A stretch of 64,000 nucleotides of DNA from Aphrophora alni (Eukaryota; Arthropoda; Insecta; Hemiptera; Aphrophoridae). Below are positions 11,197-21,988 of this stretch, piece after piece (positions within the stretch are counted from its first letter, which is position 1; the number at the start of each line of letters is the position of its first letter). A program made the translations under genes and the position numbers. The stretch spans positions 19,129,271 to 19,193,270 of the forward strand of contig OY740777.1 of NCBI GenBank assembly GCA_963513935.1. Direction: 5' to 3'. The notes beneath the pieces were generated by a model. It was not told the origin of the DNA, did not search any database, and was given only the letters and a program-made list of their open reading frames with translations.

Positions 11197-12754
11197 TGTA
11201 ATATTTCTTAAAGGAGGTGATGAAGTTACTTTAATTATTTATAATTATCTTATTAAATTGCTCGACTAGGGCGCCAGGTATCCTTAACATACCAATTTTG
11301 AAAAAAGAATGAATTTAAATATTTAAAAGAAAGAAAAAATATCTGGGGGTCGTAAGTTCTTTTCACAGTGTACTTACAGTGATATTTGGTATTTAATGAA
11401 AACACTTGTCTCTGAAATGTTAACATAAAGATTTATTAAACTATTAAAGAAACATCCTACAAATTATTATTAACAACAAAAAAATCATATTATAAATACT
11501 AGTTATCCTTTTTAATTTCAATAACAAATTATGAATTTATATTTCCTTTATTTCTTTCTTTCAAATTAATTAATTTTATCTTTAAAAATGCTTTTACCAA
11601 TAAAATTGTTGCAACAGGAATTTACTTTTTATTTAAATTTAAATCATTATAAAGATCTCAGATGGAGATTTACTTCAATTATTAAAATTTTTATTATTTT
11701 ATCTATCAATTTATTTCCTTTTAAAATATTTATGAAACAGATTAAAAAATTTAAACATGTATAGCAAAATATATCAAAACATAATATAAATACTTAGTCC
11801 TAATTTAACATATGGTGTTTATACCAGAACACCCATTTGCACTCAAATTGTCCAAAGATATTAATTCCAGATGTCCTGAGACTTGTAGATTACAGCAAGC
11901 GTTGTTTCCTGAAAAGTTCATGTTTCGAATATTCACCCAGCACTCTAGGAATGTTATTTTTTGTACGACAATCATAACATTCATCATTAATAAAAGAATG
12001 TTCACTTCGATACAAAGTTTTTTGCCACGTGCTAAACGATCCGTTTAAGACACTCATTTACAGTACACAGTCTCTTATTCTTTGAAATCTTATAAATTCG
12101 AGTGTTCATTAAGTTTCTTTTTTTTTTATATTCACCGTCTAATTAAATACTTTATACTAATTTTCTCATAAATATTGTTTGTCACTTAGAATACAGTAAG
12201 TCTATTACTTTCAAACACGTTTACATTGTCATTAGAAGCGTCCATTATCACTTCCTATCCATTTTCTACTAAATTAGTCTCTACTTGAGACAAAAATTAA
12301 ATCTATTACTTTTTAGATAAAACAAACTTGTAATTAAGAACTCTACATTTCACACAACCTTACTCCTCAAAGCCTTACTAGACTCTCAAAAACACAACCA
12401 TTCTCCACCAAGCTCTGATCTAGACTTTTTTAGAAACAGCCTGTCACTCCTAACGCTGGACTCAGACTGCTGTAACCATGAGGCAAATTCTTACTTCCGA
12501 AAAGCGTTCCTTCCGGTCACTGTTCAACATTTTACCGCACTGCCGTAAAATACACATATTTTACATAATAAAACAAACAAACTAAATTACATTAAAATTA
12601 AACATAATAATTCATATTGTTGTCTTGAAAATCCATTTTTCTTTTATTAATGAAGTTACTACATTTAATTTATTATTTGAATCTCTTATCTGTTTGGCTT
12701 AACCGCGTCTTTTAAATGAGTCTATATTAAAATCTGACTTTTCACATTGTCACA
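11197..12754 (-). repeat. 3' LTR of the gypsy element
   Basis: 1558 bp, begins TGT and ends ACA as expected for LTRs. It contains matching short frames on both strands (11812-12048 plus and 11805-12005 minus) that also occur in the other LTR; these look like chance frames. The sense-strand sequence just before it (TTGTGGGGTTTT) is a weak polypurine tract. Confidence 0.95.
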
Positions 12755-15700
12755 AAAACCCCACAAGGTTTGTATTTCAATACAGGTATTGGAATACAAA
12801 GCTTTTATATATATATATTTCAAATCGAGAAAGAAAAAAAATTTTTTAATGGATGTTCAAGACATTTCATTTCAGAAGCTAAGGACCTCATGAAAGAAAA
12901 TAAGTATCCCTAGTATACTTAATTTAAGAAAGATTCTCTTTTTACATAAAAAATTAAAATCTATTTGCTAAAATCCTATTTCACTATCTCAATTTGTTTG
13001 AGTCATCATAACTCATGTAAAAAAAAATAATGCGAATCAATTAGTGCTAAGTCTTATCTCTATTTATACAATAAAACCCATCATCAGTTTCCTTTCCAAC
13101 CTCGTTGGCTGAAACTTTCCATCAACATTTTTTGTTGACAGGATCCCGTCACTCAAAGCTTATCTCCCAGACAGCCGTCTATATACTTTTTCTCGTCTCA
13201 TCCTCTTTGCCAAGACGACATTTCTACATCCTTTGAAAATCTACCTTTGACTCTAGACATTCATCTGAATAATTCCTTCAACTTAATACAATTAAAATTT
13301 AAAACTTCTCATTATCATTAACACCATTACAAAATTATTTACTTATTACTCAACATTACTTCAATTTACTTTAAAACTTTTCAATTCAGATTTTACATTA
13401 TTATTTATTTTAGTTTAAATCCAATAACTATTTATTCTTACTTAAAATCTCAATTCTCCTTTGTCTTGCTGGGATAACATGTTAGCTACTGATTTTACAA
13501 TTACAAAAAACTCTTTTCTTCAACTAAAATTCAAAACATAACATCATTATTATCAAAAAAAAATAAAATTACTTACAAAACTCATCTATTTATTTCAAAA
13601 TTACCTCTTTACAATTGTTTCATCTTTCAGTATCCTATCTTAAAATTATTTCCATCTTATCTTTCATTTTTTTAATAATCAAAGTTGCATTAATCCCCAA
13701 AAAACCTCTTTATCATTCATTTATCCCTTTATCTCAACGTAGCTTCCTTTAAAAAATCATGATAACCGTCGTTTATTCGCAGAATTCCTCAAATCTCCCT
13801 TTATCTCATTAAAAATCGTCGCATATTTCCTTTATTTCATTAAAATCGTCGTATATTTCCTTTATTTCATCGCAGTACTCAAAAAACCTCTTAAAAACTA
13901 AAAAATTAACCATCAATGCAACTTAACTACCTTCTTTATAAAAGTTTATTAACAGAACAACTTCATTTTAAATACCACTTTACTCAACAATTCTGTAAAG
14001 TCATCATCTTCATATAAAAACTCAAAAATTCTTTCATTTAAATTACTTCATTAAAATCTCCCTTGTCATCAATCACTTAAATACAAAAAACTTATAAAAA
14101 ATAAAAAATTATCATTGCTTTCCCAGCTAACACCGTATTTCATCAAAATCTTTAGACACCTTTATCAAATAACTGCTTAACATCATTTATTATTTCAAAT
14201 TCCATTATTATTTATTTAAAAAACACTACTTATTTATCCTTTCTATCAAATTCATTAAAATCTCTCTACTTATTATTAATTTATTACTCCTTCCTTTAAA
14301 AAACAAAAACTTAACCTCCTTTACTCATCATTTAACATCAAAAAAAAAACTTAAAAACTTTATTATTATCTATCTTGGCAAAACTCACATAAATTCTCAA
14401 ACCTTAAACAACTATTCTTCACATTCTCAAATCATAAATCACTTAAAACTAACAATTTTTTATCTCATATTATCTAATAATCCTTAAAATTTAAAACATC
14501 AAAACATACAACTTATCGTTTTACAATTTAACATCTAATTACCTATTCTAATCACCTAATCAACATTTTTACAATTTTACAGAACTTTTCGTTTCATTTC
14601 AAATAAAAACTCCCTTCCTGTCACGTCCGGTTTATTTCTAGGCTTTGTTTCTTAACAAACCCCCTCCTTCTTCATACAAAAATAAGAACCCTTCGTTCTT
14701 ACCTGAACTTCTTCTACTAAATTTCTGTATTTCTCAACACAAAATAAGAACTCTTTGTTCTTTAAACTTCTCAAAATTGTCAAAGTTTTAACTATATTTC
14801 ATTTACATAAGTCGTATGACAATTTTTTTGTTTTTATTTTTTGTATTTTGTTTTTTCTTATTTTATTTTTCAAAACTCGACCGGGGTTTATTATAGTCAC
14901 AGTAATTGAATTATACTCCTCTATGCTTATAATAAAGCCCTGTCGAACGTCGATTAATAAAACCCTCCAACGTTCCATTTTTATTTTGTTTTTTATTTAT
15001 ACCTTTTTTATTTGATTTTTTATGAATTTTTTGTTTATTTTATGCATTTGACCTCCTACTTACCCCACTACAGTCCTTCTGACCATCTACTTTATACCGT
15101 GCATACTTCAAATTGCTCTTTGGACTCTTACACAAAGCAACATGTTGTGACGTTGAAATGTGCAGTGGTTGAATGCAATATCCCTACTAAATTCAAGATA
15201 AAGCCCAAAACACATCCCTATTCCACAACACGCTCTCCATGTAGTCCCAGAATGCCTTATTCTTGCGAATAAAACATTCTATTATTACTACATAAACGCT
15301 CAGCCATCCACCCAAATGTTCATGTACTCCTTAAATGCATCTACTCGAAGAAAATTTTAAAATTCATAAAAAATTTCATTAAAATTGTTTCATCCGAAGT
15401 TGAAATAATGTTTATTTTACCAATCTTATTATTAGCATCGTCGATTTTCTGTTTATGTGATCCTTTCTAGATGTTATTATTCAAATTCAAAAAGAAAATT
15501 TTATTTTTAAAACTTATTCTAAGTTTTTTACTTAGAAATTTACTTTTAATTCTATTAAAGTTATTTAAGTAATCTACTTTTATTCTTATTTACTTTATTT
15601 AAAGCCAATTATCCTTTATTTAAGTAATTTTTATTTGAAAACGCAAGTTAATTTCCGATTATACGTCAAAAGTTTTTTATTTTCAGAACAATAATTCTGT

Positions 15701-16156
15701 CTCACGCTGTATCTCGTCTTAATGTCATGCAAAGGAATTCTAGGCCTGGTTTAAGCATAAACAAGTCCCCTCGATATGAGACAATCCTTATCTGTCTACT
15801 GATAAGAAGTGAACCTTTTCGTTCCAATACGATCTATAGATGAATCTCAACTCTCTCTTCACATTTTATTGAATATTTATTATTGAATATTATTTCTTCA
15901 ACACTACACTGGATCTTTGCCTCGAACCAACTTCCTTATCTCGTCACGTTTAATCAATATTTATTCCTTTCATAAACATACAGAGTTATTTACTAACAAT
16001 CTTGCAGCTCCAATGATCCTCTCCTAACATTTTCAAATATTCTAGTTTGCCTTAAAAGTTTTCTTACATTACACAATTTATTTTTTAAAATGTTCTGTTT
16101 TCAAATCAACTTATTCATTTAACGTTAAAATTTATTATTATCAATTCTTTAATTAT
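12755..16156 (-). other. Non-coding 3' region of the gypsy element, C-depleted sense strand
   Basis: About 3.4 kb between the pol stop and the 3' LTR without any long sense-strand frame. From 13261 to 14580 the plus strand has only about 40 G in 1,320 bases by hand count while C is common, so the element RNA is nearly free of C there. A short tandem motif (about 34 bp, containing TTAAAATCGTCGTATATTTC) repeats two to three times at 13740-13875. Plus-strand frames at 14755-15015 and 15012-15272 have no recognisable features. No envelope relic was recognised. Confidence 0.75.
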
Positions 16157-19100
16157 TTATGAAATATATTTCCTTAATTGAGTGACATTGTATGTCCCTT
16201 TAATTATTTCAGAGTCTATTGTACAAATTACATATGCATTTTCTAATTTAATTTTTAAAACTTTAAATGGACCTTGATACAATAAGAAAAATTTCTTTAT
16301 TTCTCTCCTCAAATTCGATGACAGATAGTGATTTTTAACCAAAACTAAATCTCCTACCTCAAATTTTGTTGGTTTTAGTTTTTTATCATGATATTTTTTT
16401 CGCTGATTTGCTTTTAACTTCAAACGTCTTCTCGCTAAAACTATTTTTTCTTCAAAATCTATTATTTTTCCCGGAGGAAATTTGCATAGTTGATTATAAA
16501 TGCGCGGACATTCCTTTTTAAACATAATTTCATACGGACTATCATTGATGGATTCGTGTATGGATTGATTCATACAATTTTCTATAAATTTTACATAAAG
16601 CGGCCATTTTGTGTGTTTATTGTGTACATAAGTCCTAAACATTCGACCTAGTTCTCTCATGCAACGCTCACTGGGATTCGACTGAGGATGATATACTGAT
16701 GTGTGCCTAACTTGAATATTATTATTTATTAATTTTTCTTTCCAAATTCGTGATTGAAACTGACTACCGTGGTCACTTAAAATTATTTTTGGTTTCCCTA
16801 TTTCCTTTACATATTCATTGATTATTTTATTTGCTAAAACTGTCCCAATTGCCCTCTTTATAGTGTATAATTTTACAAATTTCGAAAAAACATCCAGTAC
16901 TACAAATATATATTTAACCCCACCACTTCCAGTCGGTAATTCTCCAAATAAATCCACTGCTACCAAATCTAACACATTTTCGGGTAAGATGTTCACCATT
17001 AATCCTTCATTTTTTATATTTGATACTTTAGTTTTTTGACATAAATCGCATGGCCTAATTTGTAATTTTATTTGTTTTTCTAAATTTGGGAATTCGTATA
17101 GTCCTTTTAATATTTTATAACACTTTCCCGCACCAATATGTCCGTATCTTTCATGACAATCATTAATTACAATTTCTATTAAAGATTTTGTTAAACAAAT
17201 TTTGTGAATTCCATTTTTCTTTGACTTTTTAAATAAAACATCATTATAAATAACATAACATTCTCTTAACTTATTAAATTTAACAGATTGGTCTTCTAAT
17301 AATTTCATAATTCTTATACAATATTCATCTTGACTTTGTTCCAAATTTAAACGTTTAAAGGCATTTCTTAAAATTCTATCTTGTTTTGCTAAATTTTTAT
17401 CAATTTGTGTTTGAAAAATTTTAATCAAATGTTCATCTCCTGTCTTGATGACTTCATTGTGATCCGTTCGCGAAATAACATCTGCTACAATATTTTCCTT
17501 CCCTGGACAATACTCAATATCTAAGTTATACTCCTGTAAAAACAATATCCATCTCAGAAGTCTACCATGTGTTAATTTACAGTTCTTTAAAAAGGTCAAA
17601 GCTTTGTGGTCAGAACGTATAGTCGTTTTATTTCCTAATACATAATTTCTAAACTTTTTACATGCGAAGACTATACTCAACAATTCTTTCTCTGTAACCG
17701 TGTAATTAACCTCACTATTTTGTAAAGTTCTGCTTGCGAACGCAATGACCAGATGTTCGTTATTTACGTCCACTTGATACAATACGGCTGCTAAAGCTTT
17801 ATCTGAAGCATCTGTGTTTAAATAGAAAGGCTCTTGGAAATTAGGGTGTTGTAAAATTATCGTTTCTAAGAAAACCTGTTTTATTCTTTCAAATGTATTT
17901 CTGTCTTCCTCTGTCCAATTCCAAATTTTGTTATTATTCCCTAAAAGATGTGTGAATTTACTAGTTAACTCTGCATAATTTTGTTGAAACTTCCTGTAAT
18001 AATTACATAAGCCTAAAAAACTTTGTAATTGTTTGATATTTTTTGGTGTGGGAAAATCTTGTATTATTTTAATTTTTTCTTGATCTGGCTCTATTCCTAT
18101 ATCTGATATATTGTATCCTAAAAACTTTATACCTTTTTTGCAAAAAACAGACTTTTTTATTTTAATAGTTACATTATATGTTCTAAGTCTTTCAAATAAC
18201 TTTCGCACATGTCTCATATGCTCTTCAAACGATTTTGACGCTATACATACATCATCTACATAAACTGTTGTGAATTCCAAAACTTCAGGCCCTAATACCA
18301 TACTTAATCCTTTTTTAAATAATGAAGTACTAACATTTAAACCAAAAGGGAGTCTTTTGAACTGTAAATTTCTACCATTGAATACAAAAGCAACATATTG
18401 TCTAGATTGTTCATCTAATTCTATCTGCCAAAATCCACTAACCAAATCTATACTAGAAATATATTTAACTCCTTCAAACCTTTGCAATATATCATCTATC
18501 TGTTCAGGTGCTTCTCTATCTGGTATTATTATTTGATTTGCTTGCCTAGCATCTAAACATAGTCTTATGGACGAATCTTTCTTAATTACACATACTAATG
18601 GGTTCGAAAATGGGCTATTTGAATCTTCTATTATATCATTGTCAATCATTTTTTGAATTTCCTTAGCTACAGCTTCCTTCTTCGAATGTGGTATTGCATA
18701 AGATTTATTTATAAATTTACTATCTTCTTTTACATTTAGTTTAGCTTTATAATTTAACATTTTTCCTGGCTGATCCGAAAATACTTCTTTAAAATCATTT
18801 AATACAGTTTTTAATTCTTGTTTTTCACTATCTAAATTTAAGTTACTTTCTTCTAAAATTTTCTCTACAATTTGTGTCCATTCTACATCTTCATAGTTAT
18901 TTTCATAATATTTTGAATCAAAATCTTGAAAAAAGTTGGTAGCTACATCATTAATTTGCAATTCTTCATAGTCAAAATCTGTCTCATCATAACAATTTAT
19001 TTCTGCTTTAGTCCTGCACAATTTTAATTTATAACATTCTACTTGCGAAATTTGTTTTCTAAACTTTGTTTGAATTATTTTATCCTCTACATTAAATTTA

Positions 19101-19597
19101 ATTTTTTCTTCATCAAAATCAATTTGAGCTTTCTTTTGTTTTAAAAAATCACATCCTATAATCATTTCAATATTTAGACCTCTAACAATTAAAAAATTTA
19201 CTGCAACTACATCTTTTCCAATTTCTACATCTATAAAAGCTTGTTTTGTAATCCTCTTGCTACGCACACCTGTTACTCCTACTATTGTTAAGTTACATAC
19301 TGGTAATTCCAAAATTTTATCATTATTTATAATTAGTTTCTTATAAATTTCTTCATTCATTACAGTAATTTCTGAACCTGTATCTATTAAACATTTAAAT
19401 TCTTCTTTATTAATTTTCACATCAATCTCAATTAATTCTCCTTTTATAGGCTGTATGCTTACATTATTATAATTTTCTTCATTTAACAATTCTTCTCTAA
19501 TGTCTACATCAATGTTATTATTTTCTTTTGTTATTATAGATGAAATTGTATTTTTAGAATTTATTATTTTAGGCCTAATTTGATTTTTAGACAACAA
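16157..19597 (-). CDS. pol: Pol polyprotein of the Ty3/gypsy element
   Basis: 1146 codons as bounded here, intact. Aspartic protease: IDTGSEITVM at 71-80 and IIGCDFL near 146-152. Reverse transcriptase: LPFGL at 416-420 and catalytic YVDD at 446-449. RNase H: TDAS with D596, EKELL with E638, SDHK with D663. Integrase: zinc finger H815, H820, C850, C853; catalytic D882, D942, E977, with 34 residues between the last two; a GPF of the GPY/F module at 1109-1111. Pol cleaves the polyprotein, copies the RNA and inserts the DNA. The first codon here is TTG, not ATG; the first ATG (Met80) lies after the protease active site, and the frame stays open upstream into gag. Expression as a Gag-Pol fusion by -1 frameshifting is therefore likely. 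Confidence 0.95.
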   Translation of the reverse strand: MLSKNQIRPKIINSKNTISSIITKENNNIDVDIREELLNEENYNNVSIQPIKGELIEIDVKINKEEFKCLIDTGSEITVMNEEIYKKLIINNDKILELPVCNLTIVGVTGVRSKRITKQAFIDVEIGKDVVAVNFLIVRGLNIEMIIGCDFLKQKKAQIDFDEEKIKFNVEDKIIQTKFRKQISQVECYKLKLCRTKAEINCYDETDFDYEELQINDVATNFFQDFDSKYYENNYEDVEWTQIVEKILEESNLNLDSEKQELKTVLNDFKEVFSDQPGKMLNYKAKLNVKEDSKFINKSYAIPHSKKEAVAKEIQKMIDNDIIEDSNSPFSNPLVCVIKKDSSIRLCLDARQANQIIIPDREAPEQIDDILQRFEGVKYISSIDLVSGFWQIELDEQSRQYVAFVFNGRNLQFKRLPFGLNVSTSLFKKGLSMVLGPEVLEFTTVYVDDVCIASKSFEEHMRHVRKLFERLRTYNVTIKIKKSVFCKKGIKFLGYNISDIGIEPDQEKIKIIQDFPTPKNIKQLQSFLGLCNYYRKFQQNYAELTSKFTHLLGNNNKIWNWTEEDRNTFERIKQVFLETIILQHPNFQEPFYLNTDASDKALAAVLYQVDVNNEHLVIAFASRTLQNSEVNYTVTEKELLSIVFACKKFRNYVLGNKTTIRSDHKALTFLKNCKLTHGRLLRWILFLQEYNLDIEYCPGKENIVADVISRTDHNEVIKTGDEHLIKIFQTQIDKNLAKQDRILRNAFKRLNLEQSQDEYCIRIMKLLEDQSVKFNKLRECYVIYNDVLFKKSKKNGIHKICLTKSLIEIVINDCHERYGHIGAGKCYKILKGLYEFPNLEKQIKLQIRPCDLCQKTKVSNIKNEGLMVNILPENVLDLVAVDLFGELPTGSGGVKYIFVVLDVFSKFVKLYTIKRAIGTVLANKIINEYVKEIGKPKIILSDHGSQFQSRIWKEKLINNNIQVRHTSVYHPQSNPSERCMRELGRMFRTYVHNKHTKWPLYVKFIENCMNQSIHESINDSPYEIMFKKECPRIYNQLCKFPPGKIIDFEEKIVLARRRLKLKANQRKKYHDKKLKPTKFEVGDLVLVKNHYLSSNLRREIKKFFLLYQGPFKVLKIKLENAYVICTIDSEIIKGTYNVTQLRKYIS

Positions 19598-19611
19598 AGC
19601 TTGGGCCCTAT

Positions 19612-21840
19612 TTATTGTTGTCCATTTTGGTTTCCCTGTGGTCTATTACCATTTCCCTTATTTCCCTGATCATATCTTTTTTGTTGAAAATTTGGCCTAA
19701 ACCCTTGATTCATGCCATTACCATTTGCCCTATTAAAATTTTGTTGATTTGTCAACATAGGTCTATTACTGTTATTTTGCATATTGGGTGGTGGAAATCT
19801 AGTAAAATTATTAGGTCCCCTAAACCTATTCTCTCCCCTTGTCTCTTGAAAATGAGGTGGTGCCCTAAATCGAAATCCTTCCTGTCCTAATTGCTGTGGT
19901 TGAAAATTTTTATACATAGGTCTGTCCATATTCATCCTATTGTCCCCCTGTCTTGTCCTATCTGGACCTAACAACTTCTGACTTTCTTGCCAACTTAAAA
20001 TTAACTTTTCTAGTTCATTAACATTTTTAGGTCTAGCTGCTAACATCATTAACTCTAGTTTTTCAGGCATTTTCCTACTTATATGTCTTACAAATGTATC
20101 CATAGACATGGGCGGATCTAAAAATTGTGTCTTATTATATAAGCTCATCACATATCTAAATACTTCTTCTATCGGTCCCCTAAAATAGCTTCCTACCAAT
20201 AACTTAGTTTTCAGTTGTTCCTGTTTCTCTTCCGACCAGAACCTATCTAGAAATGCTACCCTAAACTCTTCAAAACTACCCCACTCATTTTTGTGTGCTT
20301 CAAACCATAACTCTGCTTCACCTTTAAAATATTTTCTTAAACAACCTAATTTTATCTTCCATTGTCCCCCATTTATTTTGTTAAATGTTTCTATAGCTTC
20401 TATAAACACCTTCGGGTGTGGTTCTAACCTTTCATTTTGAAACTCTGGGATTATAGTCTCATTAATTATATTCGCACTCGTATAAGTACCCTGACTTATG
20501 CTACCCTGTTCGACAAAATTCTCTCTTATTTTCTGCATAAATTCTCCTTCGAATTTTAAGGTTAGGCTACTAATCTGATCATCTACACTATTTTTTAGTT
20601 CCAAAATTTCCTGTTTTTCTAAATTCTTCTGTTTTCCTACTTCTAAGTCTAACAAAGTTATTTTTTCGTCTGTCTTCCCTAACTGCATCTCAAACTTATC
20701 TACTCTATTGTTTACATCACTCTTAACCTCTAAAATTTCTTTACAAATTTTGTTTTCAACAACCTTTAGATTATTTTTAGCTTCTATTTGATTACTTAAC
20801 AACTTTACTTCCGTCTCAGATTTAACATTATCAATTTCCTTAACTATGCTACATATTTTATCAGACATATCTATTTCAACTTTAACAATTTTTTCATCAA
20901 AATTATTTTCTATATCTAACCTAGTTTGCTTAATTTCTTGTCTTAGGCCCTGTTCTACATTTACATAACCTTCTTTAAATTCAGCCCTAGTTTCATCAAA
21001 TTTTTTGTACATTTCTTCTTTTAAATCTAAATTATCTTGTCTTAGCTCTAATTTACTCAGTTTCAAGTCATTATCTATTTTATCCAGTTTAACATTATTC
21101 TGTTCGAGTTTAACATTGAAATTTTCCAGCTTAGTGTTAATTTCTAGCTTATTTTGATCAAATTTATTATTGAAGTCATCAAATTTATTATTTAAATCTT
21201 GCTTCAAATCTACATTATTTTGTTCAATTTTATTATTTGTTTGTTTAATATCATTACTTATACATTCAAATTTCTTATCATTATCTCGTTTGAATTCTAA
21301 GCTATTTTTATCAAATTTTTTATCCATATCTAAACTAGTTTGTCGAAATCCTTTTACTAACATCTCATATATTTTTTCCATGCTCATACCTTGATCATTA
21401 TTTTCTACACTCTCATCAATCCTAACTTCTTTGGTTACACTAACCTGCTCAATTACCCTAACCTCTTCAGCTCTTAATTCCTTATCTGAATTTTCTTCTA
21501 CAATTTCTACCCCTGGTGTTTCTACTAATTTTTTATTCATATCTTCACACTTTTCTTTACTATTTAGCATCCTATCACTATCAAACCCATTAAAATCCGA
21601 ACCTGAACTACTATTCGCGTTCACACTTGAACGTCTACTATTACTATTACTACTTATTTCTTGATCTAAAAAATTTTGTGCAAATTGTTCATTTGTTTGC
21701 TCATTACTTTGCGATTCCTTCTCTAAATTATCAAAAATATCCCCTGTAAATTCCAATGGCTCTATATTATTTAAAGAATTTTGATTTCCTAACCCTACCT
21801 GTTCATCACTATTATTTACATTTACAATTTCTGACTCCAT
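19612..21840 (-). CDS. gag: Gag protein of the Ty3/gypsy element
   Basis: 742 residues, starting at an ATG 148 nt after the 5' LTR. Residues 1-150 are acidic and Ser/Asn-rich. Residues about 155-445 are a long predicted coiled coil built of repeating DLK, KFD and KLE heptads. Residues about 470-625 are a retrotransposon Gag capsid-like domain (AELWFEAHKNEW, FEEFRVAFLDRFW). The tail 630-742 is rich in Asn, Gln, Arg, Gly and Pro and should bind RNA, yet no CCHC zinc knuckle is present. Gag would assemble the cytoplasmic particle. The long coiled coil before the capsid domain is unusual. The stop is followed after 14 nt by the pol segment in the -1 frame. Confidence 0.93.
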   Translation of the reverse strand: MESEIVNVNNSDEQVGLGNQNSLNNIEPLEFTGDIFDNLEKESQSNEQTNEQFAQNFLDQEISSNSNSRRSSVNANSSSGSDFNGFDSDRMLNSKEKCEDMNKKLVETPGVEIVEENSDKELRAEEVRVIEQVSVTKEVRIDESVENNDQGMSMEKIYEMLVKGFRQTSLDMDKKFDKNSLEFKRDNDKKFECISNDIKQTNNKIEQNNVDLKQDLNNKFDDFNNKFDQNKLEINTKLENFNVKLEQNNVKLDKIDNDLKLSKLELRQDNLDLKEEMYKKFDETRAEFKEGYVNVEQGLRQEIKQTRLDIENNFDEKIVKVEIDMSDKICSIVKEIDNVKSETEVKLLSNQIEAKNNLKVVENKICKEILEVKSDVNNRVDKFEMQLGKTDEKITLLDLEVGKQKNLEKQEILELKNSVDDQISSLTLKFEGEFMQKIRENFVEQGSISQGTYTSANIINETIIPEFQNERLEPHPKVFIEAIETFNKINGGQWKIKLGCLRKYFKGEAELWFEAHKNEWGSFEEFRVAFLDRFWSEEKQEQLKTKLLVGSYFRGPIEEVFRYVMSLYNKTQFLDPPMSMDTFVRHISRKMPEKLELMMLAARPKNVNELEKLILSWQESQKLLGPDRTRQGDNRMNMDRPMYKNFQPQQLGQEGFRFRAPPHFQETRGENRFRGPNNFTRFPPPNMQNNSNRPMLTNQQNFNRANGNGMNQGFRPNFQQKRYDQGNKGNGNRPQGNQNGQQ
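19630..19636 (-). promoter_or_regulatory. Candidate -1 ribosomal frameshift site GGGAAAC
   Basis: In the gag frame the codons are CAG GGA AAC, so the heptamer G GGA AAC is in the X XXY YYZ register. Slipping back by one joins gag to pol without any stop in between. It lies five codons before the gag stop. Two further in-register heptamers GGGAAAT lie upstream at 19651-19657 and 19660-19666. I could not fold the downstream RNA to look for a pseudoknot. Confidence 0.7.
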
Positions 21841-21988
21841 TTTTATCTTACTATATTTAACACAAAAAATTTTTAAAAAAGAATCTTTCTTATTATTATA
21901 AAGAGAGTCCTTACCTTGATTTCAAGAATTCTCATTACCAAAATCACTGTTTATTTCGACTAAAAACGCCCACAGTTGCGGCGACATT
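21841..21988 (-). promoter_or_regulatory. 5' leader with probable primer-binding site
   Basis: Two bases after the 5' LTR the sense strand reads TGTCGCCGCAACTGTGGGCG, in the place of the tRNA primer-binding site. It resembles, with mismatches, the lysine-tRNA type site (TGGCGCCCAACGTGGG) of many retroelements. The usual leading TGG is TGT, so the primer is uncertain. Confidence 0.5.

Noticed and set aside
11805..12048. Overlapping frames on both strands, repeated at 22597-22840
   Set aside because: They lie inside the LTRs and are duplicated only because the LTRs are. No recognisable domain.
12755..16156. Possible envelope gene making the gypsy element an endogenous retrovirus
   Set aside because: No sense-strand frame of useful length and no recognisable envelope features; described as non-coding.
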